A model generated the notes under the pieces. The model was not told the origin of the DNA and did not search any database. It was given only the letters and a program-made list of their open reading frames with translations. DNA of 64,000 nt, from positions 62,001 through 126,000 of the forward strand of contig JBBSNY010000002.1 of NCBI GenBank assembly GCA_038260305.1. Reading direction: 5' to 3'. Of the stretch, positions 38,963 through 50,153 are shown piece after piece; position 1 is the stretch's first letter, and every line of letters begins with the position of its first letter. The position numbers were made by a program, and so were the translations under genes. The stretch comes from CADCVQ01 sp038260305 (GTDB lineage: Bacteria > Actinomycetota > Thermoleophilia > Solirubrobacterales > Solirubrobacteraceae).

Positions 38963-39301
38963 ATGCAGATCGAGGTCAAGGGCCGCAACGTCCACGTCAA
39001 CGACGAGCTACGCGAACTCGTGGAGCGGAAGTTCCGCAAGGTCGCCGCCCAGGTGTCCGACCTGGCGCGGATGGAGGTCGAGCTGCGCGAGGAGCGCAAC
39101 CCCGCCATCGCCGAGTCGCAGATCGCATCGGTGACGCTCCACCTCAAGGGCGCCACGCTCCACGCGGAGGGTGCGTCGCGCGAGCTGCACCACTCGATCA
39201 AGCTCTGCGCGCTCGAGCTCGCGCCCCAGGTCAAGCGCCACCGCGACAAGCAGCGCCGTCGCCGCGAGGCGCGCGCGGCACCGGCGCAACCAGCCCTGTA
39301 A
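38963..39301 (+). CDS. hpf: Ribosome hibernation promoting factor / RaiA, short form
   Basis: 112 residues. Begins QIEVKGRNVHVNDELREL, the ribosome-binding beta-alpha-beta fold of the HPF/RaiA family, with the basic middle strand and a His/Arg-rich tail. It lacks the C-terminal dimerisation domain of long HPF. Short HPFs bind the 30S decoding region and, with other factors, form 100S dimers or inactive 70S in stationary phase. In actinobacteria and firmicutes the neighbour is often secA, as here. Followed by a strong hairpin. Confidence 0.9.
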   Translation: MQIEVKGRNVHVNDELRELVERKFRKVAAQVSDLARMEVELREERNPAIAESQIASVTLHLKGATLHAEGASRELHHSIKLCALELAPQVKRHRDKQRRRREARAAPAQPAL

Positions 39302-39311
39302 ACCCGACCCG

Positions 39312-39337
39312 ACGCGGCGGGGCCAGCCCCGCCGCGT
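39312..39337 (+). terminator. Strong hairpin between hpf and secA
   Basis: Two 12-base arms, ACGCGGCGGGGC and its complement, separated by two bases. A strong intrinsic-terminator-like stem, followed by TGGTACCCTC rather than a T-run. It separates hpf from secA, whose -10 box (TACCCT) comes right after it. Confidence 0.6.
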
Positions 39338-39355
39338 TGGTACCCTCAACGGTCT

Positions 39356-42160
<2,805 letters not shown>

Positions 42161-42237
42161 CGCGCGCCGCGGCCCGCTCGTAGCGCGCGCCGCCGCCCTC
42201 ATCGGCTGACGGCGCCCGTCCAGGCCGTCGCGCCCGC

Positions 42238-42256
42238 TCACCGAGCGGCTCGGTGA
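42238..42256. terminator. Inverted repeat after secA
   Basis: TCACCGAG and CTCGGTGA pair around a three-base loop, 78 bases after the secA stop and 49 before the protease gene. It may end secA transcription or act as an operator for the protease. Confidence 0.4.
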
Positions 42257-42304
42257 TCCGTCCACTCGCTTGCGGGTTCGGCGTGCACGGTCGATAGCCA
42301 TGGT

Positions 42305-43396
42305 ATGCCCGCTGTTCTCCCGTCCGTCCGCACGCCGCGGGCCCGTCGCCGGCCCACCCTGTCGACCGCCCTCGCCCTCGCCGTCGCGGCGCTGGTGCCC
42401 GCAGTTGCCGCCCAGTCGGCGGCCGCGGCGCCGAGCTGCTCGTCGCCGGACCCGGTCCGCGCGCTGAGCGTCGCCAGCGCCGAGCGCCCCGACGGCAGCT
42501 CCGAGGTGACGCGCTTCGACGGCTCGGGCGGCTATCAGGTCACGCGCTGCGCGCGCGGCGGGCGCGTGCTCGTAAGCCAGACGGTCAGCCCGATCCGCGA
42601 CCCCGACGGCGGCACGACGCTCGTGCCGACCGAGACCGAGGCGCCGGGCGTGCGCGTCGCCGCGCTCTACGGCGACCCGTCGGAGCCCGGTTGGGCGGCG
42701 GCCTTCCGCGCGAGCCGCGACGGGTTGCGCGCGACGACGGCGCCGCCGACGGAGCCGGAGTCCGCCGCCACGCCCGTCGCCGGCGAGGCGGTCGACCCGC
42801 AGCCCGCGACCGGCGCTGCGGCCGCGCTCGCATCCGATGCCTGCACGAACGCGCAGTACACGCTCTGGCTGGGCGCCTGGGCGAGCCGCAGCTACTCCTA
42901 CCGCATCAACCGCAGCAAGTTCAACTACAACGACACGACGGTCGCGTCGATCGTCGACGGCCACACGAACTGGGACACGACGTACAACAGCTGCGGGCTG
43001 AACGACATCACGAACCTCAGCTCGCACTACCTCGGCTCGACGAGCGCCGGGATCCACACCGTGCCCGACGGGCAGTCGATCACCGACCGCGGCAACCTCG
43101 CGAACGTCGGCTGCGCGGGAGCGCTTGCCTGCACATGGCTGTTCACGGACGCCGCCGGTAACGCGACCGAGACCGATCAGCGCTTCAGCGACGCCTTCAC
43201 GTTCTCGAACGTCGGCGCCGCGGGCGCCTACGACTTCGAGTCCGTGGCGACGCACGAGTCCGGCCACGGCATCGGCCTCGGCCACGCCTCGTCGAGCAGC
43301 GCGCTGACCATGTACCCCTCGATCTCAGCCGGATCGACGGCCGCCCGCACGCTCGCCAAGGGCGACGTCATGGGGCTGCGCGCGCGCTACCCGTAG
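42305..43396 (+). CDS. Secreted matrixin-like metalloprotease
   Basis: 363 residues. Signal peptide (about 1-42, ending AQSAAAA). A poorly conserved N-terminal prodomain-like region with a Cys near residue 45 and another near 82. The catalytic domain carries the full metzincin zinc motif HESGHGIGLGH (about residues 318-328) and a Met-turn LTMYP. Two to four cysteines could form a disulfide or a cysteine switch. The enzyme is an exported zinc endopeptidase; substrate unknown. It stands alone between secA and urtA. Confidence 0.85.
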   Translation: MPAVLPSVRTPRARRRPTLSTALALAVAALVPAVAAQSAAAAPSCSSPDPVRALSVASAERPDGSSEVTRFDGSGGYQVTRCARGGRVLVSQTVSPIRDPDGGTTLVPTETEAPGVRVAALYGDPSEPGWAAAFRASRDGLRATTAPPTEPESAATPVAGEAVDPQPATGAAAALASDACTNAQYTLWLGAWASRSYSYRINRSKFNYNDTTVASIVDGHTNWDTTYNSCGLNDITNLSSHYLGSTSAGIHTVPDGQSITDRGNLANVGCAGALACTWLFTDAAGNATETDQRFSDAFTFSNVGAAGAYDFESVATHESGHGIGLGHASSSSALTMYPSISAGSTAARTLAKGDVMGLRARYP

Positions 43397-43567
43397 GAGC
43401 CGTGCGCGCGTCGGCGCGCGGGCCTCCAAACGGCCCTCCAAAGTGGCGAATGGGCGTGGGGGATTCTTCGCCGCAGGTCCATATCGACGGCCTCGGCGGT
43501 CGCCGTAGCGTAGCCCTCGAACACGTGCCCGAAACGCGGGTCGTGCCCAATACGTGGAGGGGGTTCC

Positions 43568-44812
43568 ATGATTCGTCTCATTCTCGGCCGCCGGGCCGGG
43601 CACATCCTTGCCCTTGCGGGCGTTGCGTTGGCGGTAGGTGTCGCGGGCTGTGGCAGCAGCAACGACACCACGACGAAGGCGTCTGCACCGTCGACCGGCA
43701 ACACGATCCCCGTCGGGATCCTGCACTCCCTGAGTGGGTCGATGGCGATCAGCGAGGTCTCGGTGAAGGACTCCGAGCTGCTCGCGATCGACGAGATCAA
43801 CAAGGCCGGCGGCGTGCTCGGCAAGCAGCTCAAGCCGATCGTCGAGGATGGAGCGACCGACTGGCCGACCTTCGCCGAGAAGGCGCAGAAGCTCATATCC
43901 ACGGACCACGTCGCAGCGACGTTCGGCGGCTGGACCTCGGCAAGCCGCAAGGCGATGCTGCCGGTCTTCGAGCGCAACAAGGCGCTGCTCTACTACCCCG
44001 TCCAGTACGAGGGCCTCGAGTCGTCGCCATACATCTTCTACTCCGGCGCGACGACGAACCAGCAGATCGTGCCCGGTCTCGAATTCCTCAAGGAGAAGCT
44101 CCACGTCAAGAAGCTCTTCCTCGTCGGATCGGACTACGTCTTCCCGCGCACGGCGAACAAGGAGATCAAGGCGTGGGCCAAGGCGAACGGCATGACGATC
44201 GTCGGTGAGGAGTACTCGCCGCTCGGCAACACCGACTACGCGACGACGATCAACAAGGTCAAGGAAGCCAAGCCGGACGCCGTCTTCCAGACGATCAACG
44301 GCGACTCGAACGTCGCCTTCTGGAAGCAGTTCCACGACTCCGGCCTGGATGCCAAGAAGCTGCCGGTGATCTCGGTCTCGACGGCGGAGGACGAGGTCCG
44401 CGGCGTCGGCATCAAGAACATCGTCGGCCAGTACGTGGCGTGGAACTACTACCAGAAGACCCCCGGCGCGGTGAACGCGAAGTTCGTCAAGGCCTACAAG
44501 GCGAAGTACGGCGCCGACCGCGTCACCGACGACCCGATCGAGGCAGGCTACGTGCAGGTCCACCTCTGGGCGCTGGCCGCCGAGAAGGCCGGCAGCATCG
44601 ACGTCGAGAAGGTCAAGGCGGCCTCCAAGGGCCTCACGTTCGACGCACCCGAGGGCAAGGTCACGATCGACGGCGAGAACCAGCACATCTACAAGACCGC
44701 GCGCATCGGGCAGTTGCAGCCCGACGGGCTCATCGACACGGTGTTCGAGTCCAAAGGGCCGATCAAGCCCGATCCGTACCTGAAGTCCTACGCCTGGGCC
44801 AAGGGACTCTAG
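43568..44812 (+). CDS. urtA: Urea ABC transporter, substrate-binding lipoprotein
   Basis: 414 residues, lipoprotein signal with VAGCGSS. Periplasmic-binding fold of the Leu/Ile/Val-urea group; the blocks IPVGILHSLSGSMAISE, YYPVQYEGLESSPYI, SGATTNQQIVPG and DEVRGVG are specific to UrtA rather than to amino-acid binding proteins. First gene of urtABCDE with a GGAGGGGG ribosome-binding site. Captures urea for high-affinity uptake as a nitrogen source. The upstream 171 bases contain no recognisable riboswitch. Confidence 0.93.
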   Translation: MIRLILGRRAGHILALAGVALAVGVAGCGSSNDTTTKASAPSTGNTIPVGILHSLSGSMAISEVSVKDSELLAIDEINKAGGVLGKQLKPIVEDGATDWPTFAEKAQKLISTDHVAATFGGWTSASRKAMLPVFERNKALLYYPVQYEGLESSPYIFYSGATTNQQIVPGLEFLKEKLHVKKLFLVGSDYVFPRTANKEIKAWAKANGMTIVGEEYSPLGNTDYATTINKVKEAKPDAVFQTINGDSNVAFWKQFHDSGLDAKKLPVISVSTAEDEVRGVGIKNIVGQYVAWNYYQKTPGAVNAKFVKAYKAKYGADRVTDDPIEAGYVQVHLWALAAEKAGSIDVEKVKAASKGLTFDAPEGKVTIDGENQHIYKTARIGQLQPDGLIDTVFESKGPIKPDPYLKSYAWAKGL

Positions 44813-44842
44813 GGCGACGCGGCGGGCGGCAGGAGCGAGGCG

Positions 44843-45733
44843 ATGGACGTCATTCTCAACCAGCTCTTCGTGGGGCTGAGCATCGCGTCGATCCTGCTGC
44901 TCATCGCACTTGGACTGACGTTCACGTTCGGTCAGATGAACGTGATCAACATGGCGCACGGCGAGTTCATCATGGCCGGCGCGTACACGACCTACGTGCT
45001 GCAGACGGCGCTCGGGACCGGAGCGATCACGGTCGCCTTCGGTCTCGCGCTGCCGGCCGCGTTCATCGTCGCGGGGACGCTCGGGCTGATCCTCGAGTAC
45101 CTCGTCATCCGCCGGCTCTACGGCCGGCCACTGGACACGCTGCTCGTGACGTGGGGCGTCGGCCTCATGCTCCAGCAGCTCGCGCGTGACCTCTTCGGCG
45201 CGCAGAACGTCAACGTCGACTCGCCGTCGTTCCTCGACGGCGGCGTCACCGTCGCCGGCGTCGACATGTCCTATCCGCGGCTCTTCATCGTCGCGGTCGT
45301 CGCCGTCGTCATCGTGGCGATCGCGATGTACATGCAGCGCACGCCGGCCGGGCGGCGGATGCGCGCCGTCATGCAGAACCGCCCGCTGGCATCGGTCAGC
45401 GGGGTGCGCACGACGCGCGTCGACCGCACCACCTTCTTCATCGGCTCGGGCCTCGCCGGTCTCGCCGGCGTCGGCATCACGCTGCTCGGGCCGGTCGGCC
45501 CGACGCTCGGGCTCGCGTACATCATCGATGCATTCCTCGTCGTGATCGTCGGCGGCCTCGGCCAGTTGCGGGGGGCGATCATCGCTGCGCTCGCGCTCGG
45601 GATGGCGAACTCCTTCATCGAGTACAACACCAGCACGAGCATCGCCAAGGCCGGAGTCTTCCTGCTGATCGTGCTGTTCCTGCAGTGGCGGCCGCAGGGC
45701 ATCGTCGTCCAGCAGCGCCGCGGGCTGCAGTGA
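44843..45733 (+). CDS. urtB: Urea ABC transporter, permease UrtB
   Basis: 296 residues, eight or so membrane helices, branched-chain-amino-acid/urea permease family (LivH-like). Conserved: GQMNVINMAHGEFIM near the N-terminus and the EAA-like loop in VVIVGGLGQLRGA. Starts 30 bases after urtA and overlaps urtC by one base (TGATG). Confidence 0.92.
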   Translation: MDVILNQLFVGLSIASILLLIALGLTFTFGQMNVINMAHGEFIMAGAYTTYVLQTALGTGAITVAFGLALPAAFIVAGTLGLILEYLVIRRLYGRPLDTLLVTWGVGLMLQQLARDLFGAQNVNVDSPSFLDGGVTVAGVDMSYPRLFIVAVVAVVIVAIAMYMQRTPAGRRMRAVMQNRPLASVSGVRTTRVDRTTFFIGSGLAGLAGVGITLLGPVGPTLGLAYIIDAFLVVIVGGLGQLRGAIIAALALGMANSFIEYNTSTSIAKAGVFLLIVLFLQWRPQGIVVQQRRGLQ

Positions 45734-46938
45734 TGAGCACGATCGCCAAGCTGCTCCTGACCCGCCAGATCAAGGCGTCGGGCTTCATCGCCCGCTTCGC
45801 GCTCGTGGCCGTCACGCTGCTGCTGATCGCGCCCGCGGTGCTGTCGGACTTCCGCCTCTCGCTGCTGGCGAAGTTCCTCTGCTTCGCGATCATCGCGGTC
45901 GGCATCGGCCTGGCCTGGGGCCAGGGCGGGATGCTCGTCCTCGGCCAGGGCCTGTTCTTCGGCCTCGGCGGCTACTGCATGGGCTTCCACATGAAGATCG
46001 TCGACGCGGGCCCCGGCAACCTGCCCGACATCCTGAGCTACAGCGGCAAGTACAGCTCGCTGCCGACCCTCTGGAAGCCGTTCACCTACGCGTGGTTCGC
46101 GGTCCCGATGGCGGTGATGCTGCCGATGGCGATCGCCGCGCTGCTCGGTGCCGCCGTGTTCCGCCAGCGGATCCGGGGCGCGTACTTCGCGATTCTCAGC
46201 CAGGCGCTCGCGGCCGCGTTCGTCATCGTGATCATCGGCAACCTCTCGCTGACCGGCGGGACGAACGGTCTGACGAACTTCCAGAGCTTCTTCGGCCTGT
46301 CGGTGGTCGATGCCGGCGACCAGCGGATTCTCTACTTCGTCGTCGTCATCGTCCTGCTGTTCGTGTTCATCCTGACGCGATCGCTGGTCCTGTCGCGCTA
46401 CGGGCGGCTGCTGATCGCCTCTCGCGACGACGAGGACCGAGTCCGCTTCCTCGGCTATGACCCGGCGCGGATCAAGCTCGTGGCGTACGTGCTGGCGGCC
46501 GGCATGGCCGGCCTGGCCGGCGCGCTGTTCGTCCCCGTCGTGGGGATCATCTCGCCCGCACTGCTGGGCATCGTGCCGTCGATCGAGATGGTCATCTGGG
46601 TCGCGCTCGGCGGTCGTCTCGTCATCGCTTGGGCGGCGGCGGGTGCCGTCATCGTCAACTGGGCGAAGACGAGCATCTCCGAGCAGTTCCCGTCGGGCTG
46701 GCTGTATCTCCAGGGGCTGCTGTTCGTGACCGTCATCCTCTTTTTGCCCAAGGGTGTCGCCGGCGGGATCGAGCAGCTGCGCGCGATGGCGTCGCGCCTG
46801 CCGCTGCCGGGGGCCGGTCGGCTCGGCGCGCCGTCCGTGGCCGCCACGCCGATCGCCACGCGGACGCCGGCCCCCCCGGCCGCGCCCAAGGCCGCGGCCG
46901 CGGCCACGGCCACGGCCAAGGCGAAGGAGATCGCATGA
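45733..46938 (+). CDS. urtC: Urea ABC transporter, permease UrtC
   Basis: 401 residues from ATG 45733. LivM-like permease with about ten helices; conserved GLAWGQGGMLVLGQGLFFGLGGY and FVPVVGIISPALLGIVPSIEMVIW. The C-terminal tail is Ala/Thr/Pro/Lys-rich. The open frame reaches upstream to 45685 within urtB, but 45733 coincides with the TGATG junction. Stop overlaps urtD. Confidence 0.92.
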   Translation: MSTIAKLLLTRQIKASGFIARFALVAVTLLLIAPAVLSDFRLSLLAKFLCFAIIAVGIGLAWGQGGMLVLGQGLFFGLGGYCMGFHMKIVDAGPGNLPDILSYSGKYSSLPTLWKPFTYAWFAVPMAVMLPMAIAALLGAAVFRQRIRGAYFAILSQALAAAFVIVIIGNLSLTGGTNGLTNFQSFFGLSVVDAGDQRILYFVVVIVLLFVFILTRSLVLSRYGRLLIASRDDEDRVRFLGYDPARIKLVAYVLAAGMAGLAGALFVPVVGIISPALLGIVPSIEMVIWVALGGRLVIAWAAAGAVIVNWAKTSISEQFPSGWLYLQGLLFVTVILFLPKGVAGGIEQLRAMASRLPLPGAGRLGAPSVAATPIATRTPAPPAAPKAAAAATATAKAKEIA

Positions 46939-47705
46939 CTGACGTGCTGCTCGAGATCCGCGACCTCGTCGTGGCCTTCGGCGCCTTCCACGCAATCGAC
47001 GGCCTCGACCTGACGCTCGAGGAGCACGAGGTGCGCTTCGTCATCGGGCCAAACGGAGCCGGCAAGACGACGCTGATCGACTCGATCACGAACCTCGTGC
47101 GTCCGACGAGCGGCTCGATCCGCTTCGCGAGCGAGGAGCTCGTCGGCCGCAAGGAGCACGCGATCGTGCGCGCCGGCATCGGCCGCACGTTCCAGAAGCC
47201 GTCGGTCTTCGACGAGCTGACCGTGCTCGAGAATGTCGACCTCGCGCACTCGTTCCGGCTGCCGTTCCGCTCGCTGCTGCGCCACCGCAAGGGGATGTCC
47301 GGCGATGTCGCGGGGATGCTCGAGTCCGTCAACCTCATCGACCAGCGCGACGACCAGGCGGGCTCGCTGTCGCACGGCCAGAAGCAGTGGCTCGAGGTCG
47401 CGATGGTGCTCGTGCAGAAGCCGCGCCTGCTGCTGCTCGACGAGCCGGTCGCCGGCATGACGCAGAAGGAGCGCCTGCATACCGGCGAGCTCATCACGAG
47501 CATCGCGCTCGAGGGCACGACGGTGCTCGTCATCGAGCACGACATGGACTTCGTGCGCCGCTTCGCGCACAAGGTGACCGTCATGCACGAGGGCAAGATC
47601 CTGACCGAGGGACCCGTGGCCGAGGTGCAGAGCAACGAAACGGTGCGTGAGGTCTACCTCGGGCGCCCGCGCGACGCACGCGGTGCAGCCGAGGTGCTGG
47701 CATGA
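46935..47705 (+). CDS. urtD: Urea ABC transporter, ATPase UrtD
   Basis: 256 residues from ATG 46935 (ATGA overlap with urtC). ABC ATPase with Walker A GPNGAGKTT, Q-loop, signature SLSHGQKQW (an SHGQ variant that is usual in UrtD) and Walker B LLLLDEPVAG, H-loop VIEHDMDF. LivG-like. Pairs with UrtE to energise urea uptake. Confidence 0.93.
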   Translation: MTDVLLEIRDLVVAFGAFHAIDGLDLTLEEHEVRFVIGPNGAGKTTLIDSITNLVRPTSGSIRFASEELVGRKEHAIVRAGIGRTFQKPSVFDELTVLENVDLAHSFRLPFRSLLRHRKGMSGDVAGMLESVNLIDQRDDQAGSLSHGQKQWLEVAMVLVQKPRLLLLDEPVAGMTQKERLHTGELITSIALEGTTVLVIEHDMDFVRRFAHKVTVMHEGKILTEGPVAEVQSNETVREVYLGRPRDARGAAEVLA

Positions 47706-48457
47706 CCATCGACGACAGGCCGCTGCGCCCGTCGGACCCCGGCGCTCACGTCGACCCGCCGCCGATCCTCAGCGTCAAGGACCTCGAGGTCGCCTACGGC
47801 CCGACGCAGGTGATCTTCGGCGTGTCGCTCGAGGTGCCGGAGGGCGGGCTGTGCTGCCTGATGGGCCGCAACGGCGTCGGCAAGAGCACGCTGTTGCAAA
47901 CGATCGTCGGCCTGCAGCAGGCCAAGGCCGGCACGATCATGCTGGGCTGGAAGGACATCACCAAGCGCGCCTCGTACGACCGCACGAAGGCCGGGATCGC
48001 CTACGTTCCGCAGGGTCGCGAGGCGTTTCCCTACCTGACGGTGTTCGAGAACCTGCGCGTCGTCTCCGAGGCCTCCGAGAAGTCCGAGCCGCAGGACATC
48101 GAGGCCGCGCTCGAGCGCTTCCCGCGCCTGCGCAAGATCCTCGATCGCCCCGCGGGATTCTTGAGCGGCGGTGAGGCACAGCAGCTCGCGATCGCCCGCG
48201 CGCTCGTGACGCGCCCGCGGCTGCTGTTGCTCGACGAGCCGACCGAGGGCATCCAGCCGTCGATCATCCTCGAGATCGAGGACGCGATCGCCGACCTCAA
48301 GGGCGACGGGATGTCGATCCTGCTCGTCGAGCAGTACGTCGACTTCGCGATGCGCCTGGCGGACACCTACGCGGTGATGGACGTCGGAAGGATCGTCGCG
48401 GGCGGCGCGACCGAGACGTTCGACCGCGACAAGATGCAGCAGCTGATGTCGGTGTAG
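47702..48457 (+). CDS. urtE: Urea ABC transporter, ATPase UrtE
   Basis: 251 residues; ATG overlaps the urtD stop by four bases. Walker A GRNGVGKST, signature LSGGEAQQLAIARAL, Walker B LLLDEPTEGIQPS and EQYVDFA. LivF-like. The N-terminus is about 15 residues longer than usual and Pro-rich. Last gene of the operon; no urease or urea carboxylase genes follow in the window. Confidence 0.93.
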   Translation: MTIDDRPLRPSDPGAHVDPPPILSVKDLEVAYGPTQVIFGVSLEVPEGGLCCLMGRNGVGKSTLLQTIVGLQQAKAGTIMLGWKDITKRASYDRTKAGIAYVPQGREAFPYLTVFENLRVVSEASEKSEPQDIEAALERFPRLRKILDRPAGFLSGGEAQQLAIARALVTRPRLLLLDEPTEGIQPSIILEIEDAIADLKGDGMSILLVEQYVDFAMRLADTYAVMDVGRIVAGGATETFDRDKMQQLMSV

Positions 48458-48517
48458 CGCCGGTGCAACGCGGTCGGCGTTTGCCAACTGCCGCGGCGGG
48501 CCATCACAATAGGAGGC

Positions 48518-48841
48518 ATGCATCTCGTCGTCGACAACAGCACCGGTGGTGATCCGCAGCTCGCCGCGAGCATGACGCTCGGGTTGCGCGCGCGGGGATA
48601 TGCCGTCGAGCTGCGCGCGCCCGAGCCGGCGTCGATGTATGACACGTCGGTGCACCTCGTCTCGTCGGGCATCGTCCTGCGCGCCGACGAGCGCCCGCCG
48701 CGCGAGGAGATCGGCGCCATCGCCGCGGTCGTGCGCGAGGCGCTGACGAGCCATCCGAGCGTCCGCCGGCGCACGCGCGCTGTGCCGCTCACGGTCGGGA
48801 CTGGCAGCCAGGTGCTGACCTGGATCGACGCGTTCGACTGA
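48518..48841 (+). CDS. Conserved small protein of unknown function
   Basis: 107 residues, soluble. Starts MHLVVDNST with a GGAGG-like ribosome-binding site close to the ATG, and contains AASMTLGLRARGYAVELRAPEPASMYDT. Alternating strands and helices suggest a small alpha/beta fold. No known family recognised; no enzyme motif. Sits between urtE and a response-regulator remnant. Confidence 0.7.
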   Translation: MHLVVDNSTGGDPQLAASMTLGLRARGYAVELRAPEPASMYDTSVHLVSSGIVLRADERPPREEIGAIAAVVREALTSHPSVRRRTRAVPLTVGTGSQVLTWIDAFD

Positions 48842-48868
48842 CCCGGCCGCAGGGGGGATATCCGTAGC

Positions 48869-49086
48869 TTGCGGACGGGGGGCGGGATCGACGTCGTCGC
48901 GCAGGCTGACGACGCCCCTGGGCTGTTGCGGATCGTCGCCGGCCACAAGCCGGACGTCGACGTGCGGCTGCCACCCGACGTTCACCGACGACGACGTGCG
49001 CGCGGCGATCGAGGCGCGCACCGGCTTCGAACGACGATCACCGCCGTGTGCTGGCCGTGCTGACGTTCCTGCGCGCCGACCGCTGA
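48869..49086 (+). pseudogene. Remnant of a NarL/LuxR-type response regulator
   Basis: Three pieces, each in a different frame, line up with the family. Frame A from 48869 reads GIDVVAQADDAPGLLRIV and HKPDV, the helix alpha1/strand 2 to strand 3 part of a receiver. Frame B near 48981 reads FTDDDVRAAIEAR, the phosphorylation-loop motif ('PP..TDEG.RAAIEIR' in intact genes). Frame C to the TGA at 49084-49086 reads DDHRRVLAVLTFLRADR, the extreme C-terminus after the LuxR helix-turn-helix. The N-terminal start, the rest of the receiver and the whole DNA-binding helix-turn-helix are missing. Clearly non-functional unless assembled wrongly. Confidence 0.75.
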
Positions 49087-49135
49087 GGGGTAACGGCCAA
49101 GACGTCCTCTCGCGGGACGTTTTGGTCGTCACCCC
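49087..49135. terminator. Long bidirectional hairpin
   Basis: Arms of about 21 bases (GGGGT.ACG.CCAA.ACGTCC and complement, one mismatch and two G-U pairs) flank a short loop. It lies between the regulator remnant and the convergent NYN gene, and reads as a terminator in both directions. The rightward side is followed by CTTCGAG rather than a T-run. Confidence 0.65.
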
Positions 49136-49151
49136 TTCGAGCGGGCCTGCG

Positions 49152-49526
49152 TCAGTCGGGGTCCAGGCCGTTGCGAAACTTGAGTGCCGGCTCGACGCTC
49201 GCTCCGGCGAGGCGCGCCTGGTCGGCGAGCCAGCCGTCGGAGGTGACGACGCGGATCTCGTGCGCGTCGCCGCCGGCGACGATGAGCCGCATGATCTCGT
49301 CGTCGGCGGAGTTCGGTCGCGCGCGCTTCGCGTGGGCGACGTGGACGACCGTCGAGCGGATCGGCGGCCGCGGCGGCTGCTCGAAGACGACCGTGACGTC
49401 CTCGCCGCTATCGGCGGCCCACGACTCGAGCAGACCGACGAGCCGGACCATCGCGGCGTGGCGGTCGCGCCACCAGCCGTCGGGCCGCGTGCCGATGACG
49501 TTCATCCCATCGACGATCCAGCGCAT
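49152..49526 (-). CDS. NYN domain RNA-binding/nuclease-like protein
   Basis: 124 residues from ATG 49526. NYN/PIN-like fold: WIVDGMNVIGTRPDGW (first acidic pair region), TVVFEQPPR, SADDEIMRLI and VVTSDGWLADQARLAGA, with conserved Asp residues positioned like the PIN/NYN metal site. Related to YacP/Rae1-type ribosome-associated nucleases. The start overlaps the upstream J-domain gene (TGATG), so the two are coupled. Confidence 0.8.
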   Translation of the reverse strand: MRWIVDGMNVIGTRPDGWWRDRHAAMVRLVGLLESWAADSGEDVTVVFEQPPRPPIRSTVVHVAHAKRARPNSADDEIMRLIVAGGDAHEIRVVTSDGWLADQARLAGASVEPALKFRNGLDPD

Positions 49527-50125
49527 CAGTGCACGAGGTCGGCGCCGTCGCGCAACAGCCCGGCGATCGCCGTCGCCGTCGCCGGGCGCAGGTCGGAGAA
49601 CGTCCAGCGCCGGCGCCCGTAGCGCGGTTGGACGCGCAGCTGCGAGCGAGAGCGGCGCATCCGCATCGGGCCTTGCTCGGCCTGCGCGACGTCGCGGAAG
49701 CGCAGCATCCGCACGCGGTTGGAGACCGCGTCGTCGAGCACCCACAGCAGCCGCCGATCGGTGATCGCCAGCAGCGTGCTCGGGCTCGCCCAGGTCGCCG
49801 TCGGCGTCACGAGGTCGATCCGCTCTTCTGGCTCGAGCACGCTCAGCAGCTCCGGTCCGAGCGCGCGGCGCATCGCGTCCGGAAGCCATCCTCCGGGCGC
49901 GGCACGGCCGGCGAGGCGCGTCTCGACCGACGGCGGCGATCCGGGCGGGCGCGGGCGATGCGACGCTCGCAGCAGCTCGTAGGCGACGTTGAGCTCGGTC
50001 ATCCGCGCCTGCCCCTCGACGCCCATGACGTCGGGATGCCAGCGCTTCGCGAGGCGCTTGTAGGCCTGGGTCGCCTGCTCGAGCGTGGCGTCGGGCGTCA
50101 GCCCGAGGACGGCGTGCGGATCCAT
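49526..50125 (-). CDS. J-domain protein with a PH-like C-terminal domain
   Basis: 199 residues. N-terminal J domain (about 1-60) with the invariant HPD in AKRWHPDVMG; it would stimulate a DnaK ATPase. After a Pro/Arg linker, residues about 110-195 form a beta-rich module (ITDRRLLWVLDD, RVRMLRFRDV, WTFSDLRP) like bacterial PH domains of the 'ITDRRLL' type. This is not DnaJ or CbpA. The combination with a coupled NYN gene is unusual. Confidence 0.78.
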   Translation of the reverse strand: MDPHAVLGLTPDATLEQATQAYKRLAKRWHPDVMGVEGQARMTELNVAYELLRASHRPRPPGSPPSVETRLAGRAAPGGWLPDAMRRALGPELLSVLEPEERIDLVTPTATWASPSTLLAITDRRLLWVLDDAVSNRVRMLRFRDVAQAEQGPMRMRRSRSQLRVQPRYGRRRWTFSDLRPATATAIAGLLRDGADLVH

Positions 50126-50153
50126 GGCCGCATTCTGGCGAGCGCGGTGCGAA

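Noticed and set aside
43397..43567. A guanidine (ykkC-type) or other riboswitch upstream of urtA
   Set aside because: I looked for the conserved ykkC core motifs and found none; only a short direct repeat (CCTCCAAA) is present.
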